From NCBI GenBank assembly GCA_024663395.1, contig JANFAH010000002.1, positions 6,483,382 through 6,547,381 on the forward strand: a DNA stretch of 64,000 nt. The letters run 5' to 3'. This DNA is from Pisolithus tinctorius. Lineage: Eukaryota > Basidiomycota > Agaricomycetes > Boletales > Pisolithaceae. The position numbers and the translations under genes are program-made. The notes under the pieces are model-generated. The model did not search any database. It had not been told where the DNA came from and saw only the letters and a program-made list of their open reading frames with translations. Of the stretch, positions 36,954 to 47,480 are shown piece after piece (the stretch's first letter is position 1; each line of letters begins with the position of its first letter).

Positions 36954-38170
36954 CAACATATAGGTAGCCTGCATGCCAAAATGCCAACACTTATATAGAC
37001 CCCGCAACGGGCCCGTCTAAATAGATTAGCCATGACACATGGACAGGCCTGAGGGCCTATAGTGAGAGCAACATGTGTACGGGCCCGTAAGCACAATTCC
37101 ACAATATATGGGAGGGCCTGTGGAGGGTAAGGATGCTGTAACATATAGATGGGCCTGTGACCAAGTAAGTATGCTGAGCTACTGTAAGACATGGATGGGC
37201 CTGCCTATTGTATCATGAAGAAGGTCGCAACATATGGATGGGCCCACCCATCATATGCTTTATAGGGTCACAACATAAAGAGGGGCCCCTCTATGATAGA
37301 TTACAGAGTTGGCAACATATGGAAGGGCCCGTCTTTGGGATAATATACCCCTGTCACAACATATAGACGGGCCCGTCCATAGCAAGATGTATGCCTGTCG
37401 CAATATAAGGATGGGCCCATCAGTAATATCATTGACAGCGTCACAACACATAGACGGGCCCATCTAGTAAGATGCACCACTGCTGCAACATAAAGACAGG
37501 CCCATCAGTAATGTGATTTATAGCATCACAACATATGGACGGGCCCTTCCGTAATACCATTTATACCATCACAACACATGGGCAGGCCCGTCCATAGTAA
37601 GATGTACCTGTCACAACATAAAGACGGGCCCTTCAATATATATCATTTACAGGGTCACAACACATGGATGGGCCCATCTAGTAAGATGCACCCATGTCAC
37701 AACATAAAGACAGGCCTTTCAGCAAGGTCAATTACATGGTCACAGCACATGGACGGGCCTGTCAATAGCAACACGTATGCCTGTCACAACATAAAGATGG
37801 GCCCGTCAGCAATATCATTTACAGCGTCACAACACATAGATGGGCCCGTCTAGTAAGATACACCCCTGTCACAACATAAGGATGGGCCCGTCAGTAATAT
37901 CAATTACAAGGTCACAACACATGGACGGGCTCGTCAATAGCAACATGCATGCCTGTCGCAACATAAAGATGGGCCCATTGGTCACAACATAAGGATGGGC
38001 CCTTCAGCAGTATTATTTATATGGTCATAACGTATGGACGGCCCTTCAGTAATATCTTTTATATCGCCATAAAACAAGGATGGGTCCGTCTAGTAAGATC
38101 CACCCCTGTCGCAACATAAGACGGGTCCAACACCAATAGCACGTATAGCGTCACAACATATTGATTGGAT
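36954..38170. repeat. Minisatellite, about 28 units of 38-46 bp with a GGGCCC core
   Basis: Units follow 'tcacaacatarrgaygggcccrtc', then alternating tails 'tagtaagatgcacccc' or 'catagcaagatgtatgcc' and 'agtaatatcatttacag'. From about 37352 rightward the order is A1-B-A2-B with a higher-order period of about 172 bp. Many units contain GACGGGCCCGTC, a 12-base perfect palindrome with two CpGs. Left-hand units are more diverged. The array lies between the start of the Helitron genes (minus) and the start of the TET/JBP gene (plus), so it is the shared 5' flank of both. It has no coding content. Confidence 0.93.
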
Positions 38171-38271
38171 CACAGTAAAATATTGAGGCAAGCGTCCCGA
38201 AATGCCGTAATTTTCCAACAAGCTGCAAGTGGCTCGCCCGCTATACAATTCCGACCTCATCCACCCCAAGC

Positions 38272-39514
38272 ATGAATACTATGCAAGACACATCTAAAAT
38301 CCCCCACGGATGGCGAATGGAACTAACAGACTGCATTGCGTCATACATGAAAGCCAGATTTCAAGAGGAGGTATTCAGCGGACCTCGCGCCCTTCCAGAT
38401 ATATCGATTCCATTTCCGGTGTTATGTGAAGTGGATCGCATATTGTCAGTAATCTCACAGGCCTATCGTCGCCCAAGTACGTCCATCATAATGGTGCGAT
38501 GGAAGTTTTCATCTTTCCACAGTCAACATCGGGAAAAATCGGGGTGGAAAAACCTGCAATGCAGAAGCTGCTGAGAGATACGCAGAAGTGACTGAGCCGT
38601 CCATTCTGGTGACCGATTCAAACACCATCCACGTATGGTATTTGCCAGACGCTCTCAGCCCAAAAAGAAGGGTAAGGAAATGCAGAATCTCATATTCTAC
38701 TGACTTAATGTAATGGGCAGGCCGACGTATGGAACCGCCTTCATCTTCTGAGGGAACCACTGCGGGAGAGCATAAAGGCTTCCCCACAGGCATGGCGGAT
38801 GGACAAGTCATATTTCCACGATAATGCCGAGTTGAAAGGCGCCATCAACCTGTCACCCGCATGGTTTCAACAGGGTCGTGGGGTGAGTGATCATTGCTCG
38901 CCTTGTAAATAAAGCGCTCATCCGTCTTGAAGCCCCAAAATGGCTTTCCGGAAGCCTCACGGCTGCTCAAATCCAGGACGGAAAACACTTCTACAAGGGA
39001 ATGGGTCGACCAAATGTCCGACACCAATGCCCTGTTATCTGCGATCCTGCATGTCATCCACCCATGAATGTATGCAGACAGCAGGGAAGCGTTGATCCAC
39101 CTTGGCAAACAGGCAGAACAGCAGGCAGATTCGGATATGAGCTCCATACTGCCGATATGGAGCTCCACGTATAGCAGCATGTCCGTGATGGTGAATCGGG
39201 CAACTTGTTACCACAGGGATATCAATGGACAGGATCCATGGTATGACATGCTGGTAACCGTGGGCAACTACCCGCCCTTGGACTTTGTCATTCCAACACT
39301 GGATCTGCGGCTGCGCTACAACCCAGGGACCATCATTGCATTTTCAGGTTCAGCATTGGAGCATGGGGTGGGAGCTGTAGACGGTGACAGAGCATGCCTG
39401 GCGTACTACATGCATGCCAACGTACATCAGTCGGTGCACGTTCCCATGTGTCAATCACCGCAGATGGACGACCTACTACCTAGACCAGTTGCAACTGGAG
39501 AACTGTTGATTTGA
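38272..39514 (+). pseudogene. TET/JBP-family 2-oxoglutarate/Fe(II) dioxygenase, one in-frame TGA
   Basis: Four exons join in phase: 38272-38476, 38523-38671, 38721-38882 and 38933-39514 (1098 bases, 365 residues), with 45-50-base GT..AG introns. The N-terminal region has 'SILVTDSNTIHVWYLPDAL' and 'WRMDKSYFHDNAEL', as in fungal TET/JBP relatives. The C-terminal double-stranded beta-helix keeps the iron ligands H266-x-D268 (ATCYHRD) and H316 (ALEHGVG) and the 2-oxoglutarate-binding R325 (DRACLAYY), with 'LRLRYNPGTIIAFSG' between. Members oxidise 5-methylcytosine or thymine in DNA. An in-frame TGA (39065-39067, codon 217) sits just before the catalytic domain and is followed directly by ATG, so a 148-residue catalytic fragment could still be made. 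The gene lies within the probable KDZ composite. Family identity is by motif reading. Confidence 0.75.
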
Positions 39515-39995
39515 AGCTGCAAAATTTAATGTAAGATTTAGTAGGCCATGCGGATCTCGTATTTTATTAGGATATGCTGGCTCTCGAACTTCGGACGGGC
39601 GGTGTTGCCAAGATTTTGCAAATGGGCAGGTGCTTAGACATCATAGATTGGGCGGGTACTCAGGGCTAAAGGGTTTGCATCATAAACTGCAACAAAAGTA
39701 AAACTACTCAGGCCATCATGCAGATGGGCAGGGGTTCAGACATCATGCGAATGGGCAGCATCTCATAAATGATCAACATTTACAGCAATGTATATACAAC
39801 CAACTCCACAGTCAAAAACATGTAAACTATTGAAGTGGCATGCCCAACAACCCGCGCAATGCCCACCACCTAGCGTAGAAATGGTTGATTTGTTGACCCC
39901 AACCATTGACAACATCGGCATATTTCCGAATATTTTTGATGCAGTAGTTTGCCTGCTCCTCAATATGGCCATCGAGATGGTCTGCGATTGGCGCC
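39515..39995. other. Gap between converging genes
   Basis: 3' flank shared by the plus-strand oxygenase gene and the minus-strand gene at 39996-41943. It contains repeated 'gatgggcagg' / 'catca' words (39600-39770) that echo the minisatellite's 'ggatgggc' but no array. Confidence 0.4.
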
Positions 39996-41943
39996 TCAGG
40001 CAATGGCCATAAGCCCTGGGCCATCATCAACTATTTGCAGCGACGAGAATAAGCGGCATACCTTAAAAAAATCCCAGGCCACAGAAAACAATCCTTTGCC
40101 TTGCAATCTTTGGGAATCCACTGCGTATTCCTCAGAGTGATATAGCCACCAAGGGAATGCAAAGCCGGAATTGGGATCATCTGTGTGTGGGGTCCAATGT
40201 GGGACGATGGTGCTGATATTGTCGATTAGGCAAAATGCGCTAAGGGGAATTAGCTGCATTTGCTCGCGGAAGCTAACCTCATCATCTTGGTGTCTGAGGT
40301 ATGCATGGTAGCATGCTGGGAGGGGAGGAGTATAACTGGCACGTGACACCATCACCAGAATCAAGCTATTAAGCTGATTCTGAAGGAATTATGTATCAGT
40401 CCCACATTGTGAAAAATTGATGTAAAACCTACCAAGTCCATTGCTAGGTTTGCAAACCAATGCGTGGGCCATCCCGCGATATCGGCAGTCTGCTTCAAAT
40501 GTACAGAGGCCATCTTGATCTGGCACGCCAAGTAGACAATACCCATCTCTACCACAGACTGGCGAGATGGGTGTGATTGGCTGGCGATGAATGGCTCTGG
40601 ACAATTTTCAAAGGCGGAACGCAGATAACGAACGACTTCCATCAAATCGAGCATATTGACGAGTTGAAGGCCCTGAGACGCTGCACCATACTGGTCCCTT
40701 GCAGCTGTGCCCAATTCTCTCGCAATGGCATTCGCAGCATGCACGAGGTGCCTATCGAGGGTGGGATCGAACGGTGTGTCGCTGGGAGCGGTGTTTCCAT
40801 GGTAGCGAGATACTGCAGCATGTAAGGTGCGCAGGACTAAAATTATCAACGTCAACAGTGTTTCAGATTAAGCTCATGCCCATACCCTGATCGCAACGCA
40901 GAACAGGTGCCAATCCCCATTGTTCCATTTGAAGAGATTGCTGTTCGGATGGAAGTTCACCTACATAACCGATGGATATCCCTGATCACATGAATAGAAC
41001 CAAATATACTCACCGTTGCATATTTCTTCGAAGAGATCCCTCATCTCTGATCGTTTGGGCATGCCAAAAGTCAAACGGTTTGCACCATTGTCCTCATCCA
41101 CTGCCAAGTCAAAAGATTCGACAGGTACATTTGAAATGTGCAGGGGAGGTGTTGGTTCCCTCATATCCTGCAATTGAGCAAGCAGGTTAGTTGGAGAATC
41201 GGGTCGAGGAGATCGGTCCCTCAGATTTGATGACTCGCGGGTGATGGCAGAGGAGATGGTTCCCACACATTCTGCAAGTCTGCCAGAAAATCGACCTGCA
41301 TAGTAACGTCTTGTGCAGGTGTTGAAGACCCATCCATCCTGTTTAATGTCTCGTCCGTGACTGGCGGTGCCAATGGTTCCTGCGCATTCAGCAATTGCTC
41401 GAGTAGATCCACGTTCATACCATCCGCTGGGGGAGCAGTTGGTTCCCGTTCATTCAGGAACTGATTCATCAAATTTTCATGTGGATCCATTACTAGAAAA
41501 TTAGTTTTTTCGTTAGCTTGAAGGGCAATCGTGCCAACTCACTGGCTGCGATTCCGACCTCTGCCAGAGCGGTTGGCTCCCTTTCCTGCAGGAACTGAGC
41601 CAGAAAACTTTCAGATGAATCTATATCGAAAGAACTTTGTTTTGTGCTTGGAGAGAAATCATGTTCACTCACTGGCCACAATATCGATGTTCGACCCCAC
41701 CATATCCGCCCTTCCACTTGAGACAATTGGTGGCGGGGTTGGCTCTCGCAACTCACGCAGTCGTACTAGCTTCTCCTCCAGATTTTTGGACTGCTTCACG
41801 CGGGAGCTAGATTGCCTTGGCTCGATTGGTCTTACATTAGCTGTGGATGGCTTAGGTCGCTGGATCCAAACAATGAAGACAACCTCACCTTGACGACAGA
41901 AATGAACTTGGCGGGACTGTTCGGTGGACATATTCAACGACAA
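39996..41943 (-). CDS. Unknown protein with six L-x(3)-[QDR]-[LF]..REPTPP-type repeats
   Basis: Minus-strand exons: 41943-41673, 41620-41543, 41492-41014, 40960-40886, 40836-40433 and 40373-39996, with GT..AG introns. The N-terminal half holds six copies of a motif of about 19 residues: 'KLVRLRELREPTPPP', 'FLAQFLQEREPTALA', 'LMNQFLNEREPTAPP', 'LLEQLLNAQEPLAPP', 'FLADLQNVWEPSPLP' and 'LLAQLQDMREPTPPL'. Exon 2 (78 bp, phase 1-1) encodes exactly one copy and ends in the same 'GCCA|GTGAGT' donor as exon 1, a tandem exon duplication. Phases require a one-base break in exon 3 near 41225-41270 (or a missed intron). The C-terminal half (SRYHGNTAPSD..., 'WPTHWFANLAMDL', 'FPWWLYHSEEYAVDS') looks folded but is unknown to me. 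It probably belongs to the KDZ composite. Confidence 0.55.
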
Positions 41944-42404
41944 TGGTTCGCTGATAGCTCAATGATCAATCAAGATTTAAACTTGTAGGAACAATGGTGA
42001 GAATATCATTCACACCATGGGAAGCAAGGTTGGACAATGGCGGACACGGCCATATTTGGTTCAGCAAGGTTGGACAATGGGCAGACAGAGCCAAATTTTG
42101 GGTAACAGCAATACATGGGAGATGAGCAGCAATATCTCCCTACATAGATAGCTACCAGTCGCTTCCACATGGCCAATACGTAGACCTGTCCCGCTCAGCT
42201 CTCCGCTCAATTGTCCTGCTCAATCATCCCGCTTAACTATCCCTCTCTCCGATATCAAAGACACCTCTCACAACCACATGTGTCATGAGCTACCATACAT
42301 TCCATACACTTGTATTCTAATGTGTAAAACTAGGCTAAGCCCTCTATAGACCATACACGAGTTCCAAAAAAGGTTCCGCTCTGAATGTTTGAGGGATTCG
42401 ACAA
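41944..42404. other. Spacer with a small duplication
   Basis: 'agcaaggttggacaatgg(c/g)' occurs twice (about 42023 and 42063). No frame of note. Presumed promoter of the minus-strand gene that starts at 41943. Confidence 0.4.
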
Positions 42405-44951
42405 CTACTTCCGCTTCTGATTGCTGCCTGTTTGCTTGTGTGATCTCTTTGCATCAGGAGATGGAACATCTGCATCTGGCCTTGCAGGGGCCTTTCTGAC
42501 AGACGAGTGACTTCCAGGTGCTCCCAGGGACCGCCCTGTTTTCACATTCGCGGATGCTGCATTGGAGGTCACAGAGTCCATTATTGTTGGACTTGGACGA
42601 GTATTTGGCCCCAGGTCAACGTTGATTCATGTCTGGCTCACTCGATTCTGACAGAGCCTACTTAACACACAGCGCAAACTTGTTAGCTATGACAAACTGA
42701 TTCAACATGGCCGAACTTGCCTTGTGCGTGCGCTTCAGGGCGGATTTCAGCTTTCCACCTTTGTTTCTGCTCAGTTGACCCCCTCCTCAGTTGGGAGGTC
42801 AGTGAAGGAATGCTCTCCAATTCCATCTGCATCTGTGTATTCTGAGTGGTCCTGTAGTTCAGTTGTGTACATCACTCCCCTGAGTGCAGATCAGGGTTTG
42901 CTGCAAATACAAATTACAGCGGGGAAGCTCACTATTCAGGGATGTTGCCGATTTTCTTTGAATTGGATAGGGTGGGCAAATAAGTGTCTTCATCAGCTTC
43001 ATCATCGGAATACATGGCCGTTGCTTTCCCTCCCATTATCGTCAGTTAGCGCTTTATTTCGTGGATGATGCACCAGGGTGTTTGCATGGGCTGGAGGTGC
43101 AGAGAGCTCAGCTGGTGGGGGATTTGAGCGGGAATGAGAAGGGAATGGTGTCTTGGCACGGTTTTGCCTCCCGCCAGATACCTGAAGACCGGAATCACAT
43201 TAGTGCTGATCTGTCATGCATGAAAATCACACATGGCACACCTTTTTAGTGGAGGGATCATCTGTTCCAACATCGCTCCCCTCAGCCTCGCCGTGATCAT
43301 CCAAACTGTCATCCAGGCTGTCATCTGGGCTATCATCCACACTATCATCCACGCTATCATCCGCCACTCCCTCTTCCTGCGCTTTACCCTTGCCCTTGAC
43401 ATTTTTCCATCCAGGATTCTTTTTGTATTTGGGGGCAGGTGTCTTTTGGTATTTCCGCTGCCTCACAACCTGGAGGGGTACCAAAGTTCTATCCACTGGT
43501 GGCTGCAGCTCGCCAGATCGATCGATCCATTTCTGAAATCCAAACACATCATTTGGATGGGTTTCCTGTCGCTTGCGCCAAAAGGACAGCAGCTGGGTAG
43601 CTGTTGTCGTCCACATGTGACTTGGGTCACGGTCGAAGGTAAATCCTTCAGGAAGATGGCGGGCTGCTATCATTTCTGCTTGATGATGACTGAAATTCTT
43701 GAACGGCACTGCTGATGAGGGATTTCCACATGCTAATCCTGATAGCACTCGTCAGAGATTGAGGAGACTAAATACTCTGGCCACTCACGGTAGTGAGCAG
43801 TCATAAATCCGCGAACCATTTTTTGTAGTTGGTCCCAGCTAAGGCCCGCGATTTCTCCTATCCAAATCTCTCCATCGGCATTTTTCACCAATTTCACGGA
43901 GTCAACCTTGCCCGTCCTTGTTGCTTTGGCCGCTGTCTTTTTCCGAGCACGTTCGGGACTTGACTTGCCATCATGCTCGGGCAGTGTTCCTGGTTCCTCA
44001 AATGTTTCCCCAAGGTACTCTCACCAGCTTCCTTCCAGTGTGCGGACATCATTGAAGGGGATCCCATCCACGATTTCGTTATTGAAGTCCATACTGTCAT
44101 TGCATGAGTCTTACCTAGGCCTAGAGGAGAATATGGTGGACTCATGTGCATGCCTGTATAGTTCCCTCCTCATTTTTCCACCCAGCCATACACACTATGC
44201 ACATTCCGCAATATCTCCACATCTCCATCGCAAAGTTTCGGACATACTTGTACCCATACTTGGCTGCATTCCTGGGAACCAGGATAAATTGAAGACTGGG
44301 AAGTTGACCTCATAAAATTGCACCTTGCTTTTGTCTCTGGCACAGGGCCTTCCCGCCCATTCCACCTTTCCGCTATATCTTCAGCTGCAGCCAATTGTTC
44401 CTCCATCAGGTCGTCCTGAATAAAAGCTGTCAATGCATTCTGATACTGTTGGATCTGCTTGCTTCCATGGGTATCGCCTTCTTCTACTTTCATTTTTGCA
44501 AGCTTCTCCTGTATTTGCTCTTGGTACAATTTGCGGACCACTGCCTGCACAGAGTATTTGTAACTGGATCTAAGGGTAATTCGGGGCTTCTTTGAACGGA
44601 GGGGCTTTTTCAACCAATCTTGTATTAGCTACAAGGGTGCTTTGAATTGTGAGCATCTGAATCAGAACTTTTAGAGCATACCTTGCACTTGGTCTGGACT
44701 TTGCTCCCTCTCAACTCTTTGTTCCTGTCCAATCCCTGCATCTCCTCCCATATAGATAGCAGAACTGCAGGCTTCTTCTTCTTCCCTGCTTGCCTCCATT
44801 CCTGGCGTCAGCACCCAAGGATCTCCAACTCTTCCACTTCAAATGTTTCTTCCTCCCTTTCCCCCACATCTGATGGTTCTATATCTTGCTCACCATCAGC
44901 ATCATCTCTTTCTGTCTGATCCCAGGTGTCTGATTCATACTGGGACTCCAT
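42405..44951 (-). pseudogene. KDZ-associated accessory protein, Asp/Ser-rich, unknown function
   Basis: A multi-exon minus-strand gene runs from ATG at 44951 (MESQYESDTWDQTERDD, acidic) to TAG at 42405 (basic tail ending NQKRK). Readable parts: 'SSYKYSVQAVVRKLYQEQI' and 'QYQNALTAFIQDDLMEEQL' (about 44400-44560), 'DFNNEIVDGIPFNDV' (about 44050-44095), 'GEIAGLSWDQLQKMVRGF' (about 43815-43870), 'SHMWTTTATQLLSFW', a (SxDD)5 acidic repeat and a Pro/Asn-rich tail. It resembles an uncharacterised mushroom family I have seen beside mobile elements. Two apparent in-frame TGA codons (44808-44810 and 44021-44023) again fit lost CGA Arg codons, so this copy is likely inactive. It is divergent from the KDZ transposase at 45552. 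Confidence 0.5.
43296..43366 (-). repeat. 12-bp tandem repeat encoding SxDD
   Basis: About five copies of 'tatcatccac(g/a)c'-type units on the plus strand encode DDSVDDSVDDSPDDSLDD on the minus strand, an acidic low-complexity tract in the accessory protein. Confidence 0.8.
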
Positions 44952-45551
44952 GGAGTATGATGTGGTATGATGTATAATGGTGTATAATAGATGGTTGGCT
45001 GCTAAGTTTTTTCGTGCCCTTGTTTGGTCTCAATGCATTTCAGTACTAGTACGGTCATGCCAAGGAATTCGTTTGGACCTCCATGAAGCAACCGAAATAT
45101 CCAATCAGGCTGATATCTTTGACGGGAGCTCCGTGAAGCGACCAAAATATCCAATCGGGCTGATCTCTTTGACAGGATCCCGCCCAAAGGCGGATTAGCT
45201 CCCGGTTTGCATCCAGGCTGTCAGTTGGCTGGCCCAATCATATCCATACTTATATTGATACTGAACATCTCGTTTCACCTACATCAGCTAATATAGCATC
45301 CAAATTCACCATCATAATCCAGGCAAAGCACCCAGGTAATGTTGCAGCAGGAAGGGAATGTGCGGGCAGGGATTGAGCGGTAATAAGAAGGCAGCGCCAT
45401 GCATTGCACAAGGCCAGTGTAGTTGTGTTTGTATTTATGCCCTGACATGTGTTAAGGTACCGACATCAATAGAGCTAAATGATAAAGCGACTTGCACTAG
45501 CGGTAGTGTTTCTAACAACTGACCTCATACTGTCAAATCAGCAACCTCCAG
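44952..45551. promoter_or_regulatory. Divergent intergenic region between accessory gene and KDZ transposase
   Basis: About 600 bases lie between two start codons facing away from each other. It includes a duplicated 40-base block 'accgaaatatccaatcaggctgatatctttgac' / 'accaaaatatccaatcgggctgatctctttgac' (about 45088-45120 and 45139-45171), separated by a 'ggagctccgtgaagcg' / 'cctccatgaagca' repeat. This is a plausible transposase- or regulator-binding repeat; no TATA box is obvious. Confidence 0.5.
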
Positions 45552-47069
45552 ATGGCCAAGGGAAGTACTCAAAAGGGCATGAGAATGATTGGTCCTACCC
45601 CGGGCCATCGGGTGAAGCAGCTGGAAGTCAAGACTCAGAGAACTGGAGGTAGATATAGATCGCAATTGGTAGAAGTCGCGATCAAACAGCCAGATCCAGC
45701 AACCCCTGTCCATTCTCCCCGATCCTCGCCATCCAAGCATTCAAGGTCTCGCTCCCACAAGTACTTTGATGCATGGGCGGATTCAGCCTTTGACGGACAT
45801 GAAAGCATGAGCCCACCGGTCCAGCAGCTGATGTTACCGCGGAAAAAGGTATGCAGCAGTTCGCCAACCCAAAAGCGGACTTCACATGGTGTGTCAGACG
45901 CAGAACGATTACATCCACGAATGGGTTCCATGGAAGGGGGAGTTCTTGAAGATACTCCTGGAGCTGGAAGCCTCCCCAGAGCCAAGGAACTGCACCTGGT
46001 GTGGCAACAACGGGGTGTACAGATGTCCAGATTGCTTGCATCAGCCCCTATTCTGCACAGAATGTTGCCGGAAGAGTCATGAGAGTCTGCCTTTCCACAG
46101 GATCCAACAGTGGACAGGGGACTTCTACAAGGAATCCGCCCTCCATATGGTGAGAGATCAGCTGGTTGCCCAGAATTACATTCACATCAAGACCCACAGA
46201 CTGGTGTTCGGTTGCACCTGGGACATGGTGGAGCACCCTGTCCCCATGCGATCGCACAAGCCCAGCAAGCAGCAGGTGAACCTCTGCCCATGGATGATCA
46301 AGAGTGGGAAGATGTGGAAGATATTGAAGAAAACCCAAAGCACCTCTGTCCTCCAGCATGGTCAAGATATCTCACTGTTGTGGATGTCACAGGTGTTCAT
46401 TTCATTGTAGTGAATTGGTGTGAATGCGAGACTGCAGAAGCCCAATACATACAGTTACTCAGAGCCAAACTATTTCCCTCAACGTTCGAGAAGCCAAGCA
46501 CCGCATTCACATTCGCGGTTCTGGATGACTTCCTGAGGGACAACCTGGAATGTGGAATGTCCAGTATGAACTATTACAGCAAGTTGCATTGGATCACATC
46601 CAGTGTGTTTCCACACCTAGTTCCAGTAAGATTTGGTATTTTGGTTCCAAGTGTTGGAATATCTGAAGGGTCAATCAGGATAGATACCGTGAGCTTCTAT
46701 GGGTTGCACGGAAATGGAGATACCTCAAGCTACTTAAATGGAATGGATTCTGCGGGACAACCAGGTCAGCAGAGAAAGGCAGACTGGCATTATTTTGCGC
46801 AGCATGCCCCCAGCCTGGAATAAATGTTGATACCAATGAGGATTTGGACCAGTAAGCTGCTCCAATACTGCAATCCTCATATGCTGACCTTCTCCAGCTG
46901 GTGGTTCACACGCACAGTAGTAATGGACGGAAACTTTAAAGCGGAACACATGCATGAGCGGAAATCCGAAGATCAAGTGTGGTTGATGGACGGACTAGGT
47001 TATATGGTGACCAATCCAAACTATGCAGACTATTTGAAGGCCACTCCACATATCGCAGAGGTACAGTGA
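45552..47069 (+). pseudogene. KDZ transposase, N-terminal part with CxC2 cluster (truncated)
   Basis: Five exons join in phase: 45552-45848, 45898-46149, 46200-46625, 46679-46851 and 46898-47069 (439 residues). Exon 2 has the CxC2 cysteine cluster, 'NCTWCGNNGVYRCPDC' then 'LFCTECCRKSHESLPFH', preceded by 'NDYIHEWVPW'. Exon 3 includes 'LTVVDVTGVHFIVVNWC'. Exon 4 begins 'DRYRELLWVARKWR' and has 'LFCAACPQPGIN'. Exon 5 has 'VVMDGNFKAEHMHERKS' and 'VWLMDGLGYM', the start of the catalytic core. Full KDZ transposases are usually roughly twice this length. Here coding ends where a MITE is inserted (47064), whose terminal CAGTGA supplies the stop, and no KDZ sequence resumes beyond the MITE. It moves DNA elements in the nucleus; this copy lacks most catalytic residues. 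Confidence 0.88.
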
Positions 47070-47280
47070 GGGACAAAAGCGTTGCAATGTTTGTGAGGTG
47101 TGAATTGTTGCTGATGTAGCTCGTGCTATTCTGCACAGATAATCATGATACCTATACCATTGGAAAGGGATGACTCTAAGCTTTCCAGAGCACTAAGGTT
47201 CAGTCAAAACAAAGCAATACATGCTGAGATACACCCTATTCTTTCCAAAAAGTGCATTGCAACGCTTTTGTCCCTGACTG
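47064..47280. mobile_element. 217-bp MITE with 26-bp terminal inverted repeats
   Basis: Left end CAGTGAGGGACAAAAGCGTT..., right end the reverse complement with one mismatch in 26 (ending ...CTTTTGTCCCTGACTG). The CAGT start and a TA just left of it suggest the Tc1/mariner group. The right flank is GT, so an intact TA duplication is not seen. It lies at the truncation point of the KDZ transposase. Confidence 0.85.
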
Positions 47281-47480
47281 GTGAAATCATGAAATGTGAC
47301 CTTTTGATGGGATTGTGGGCATGGAGGATGGGAAAAAATGCTTACATAATAAACCACATGATCATCCAGATGATTTGTCAGCATGTAAACAATGACAAAT
47401 TAGGCAAGTCCTCATTTTCGTGTTATACATTTTCTGCTTCATCCTACATAACTAGTGCGACAGTGTCCCCTGAATCTCCT
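47281..47480. other. No recognisable gene
   Basis: AT-rich junction between the MITE and the next repeat block. A frame (47145-47882) crosses the MITE and is not a real gene. Confidence 0.4.

Noticed and set aside
36954..38170. CRISPR-like array
   Set aside because: The repeats are diverged, palindromic and contiguous with no unique spacers, and the context is eukaryotic.
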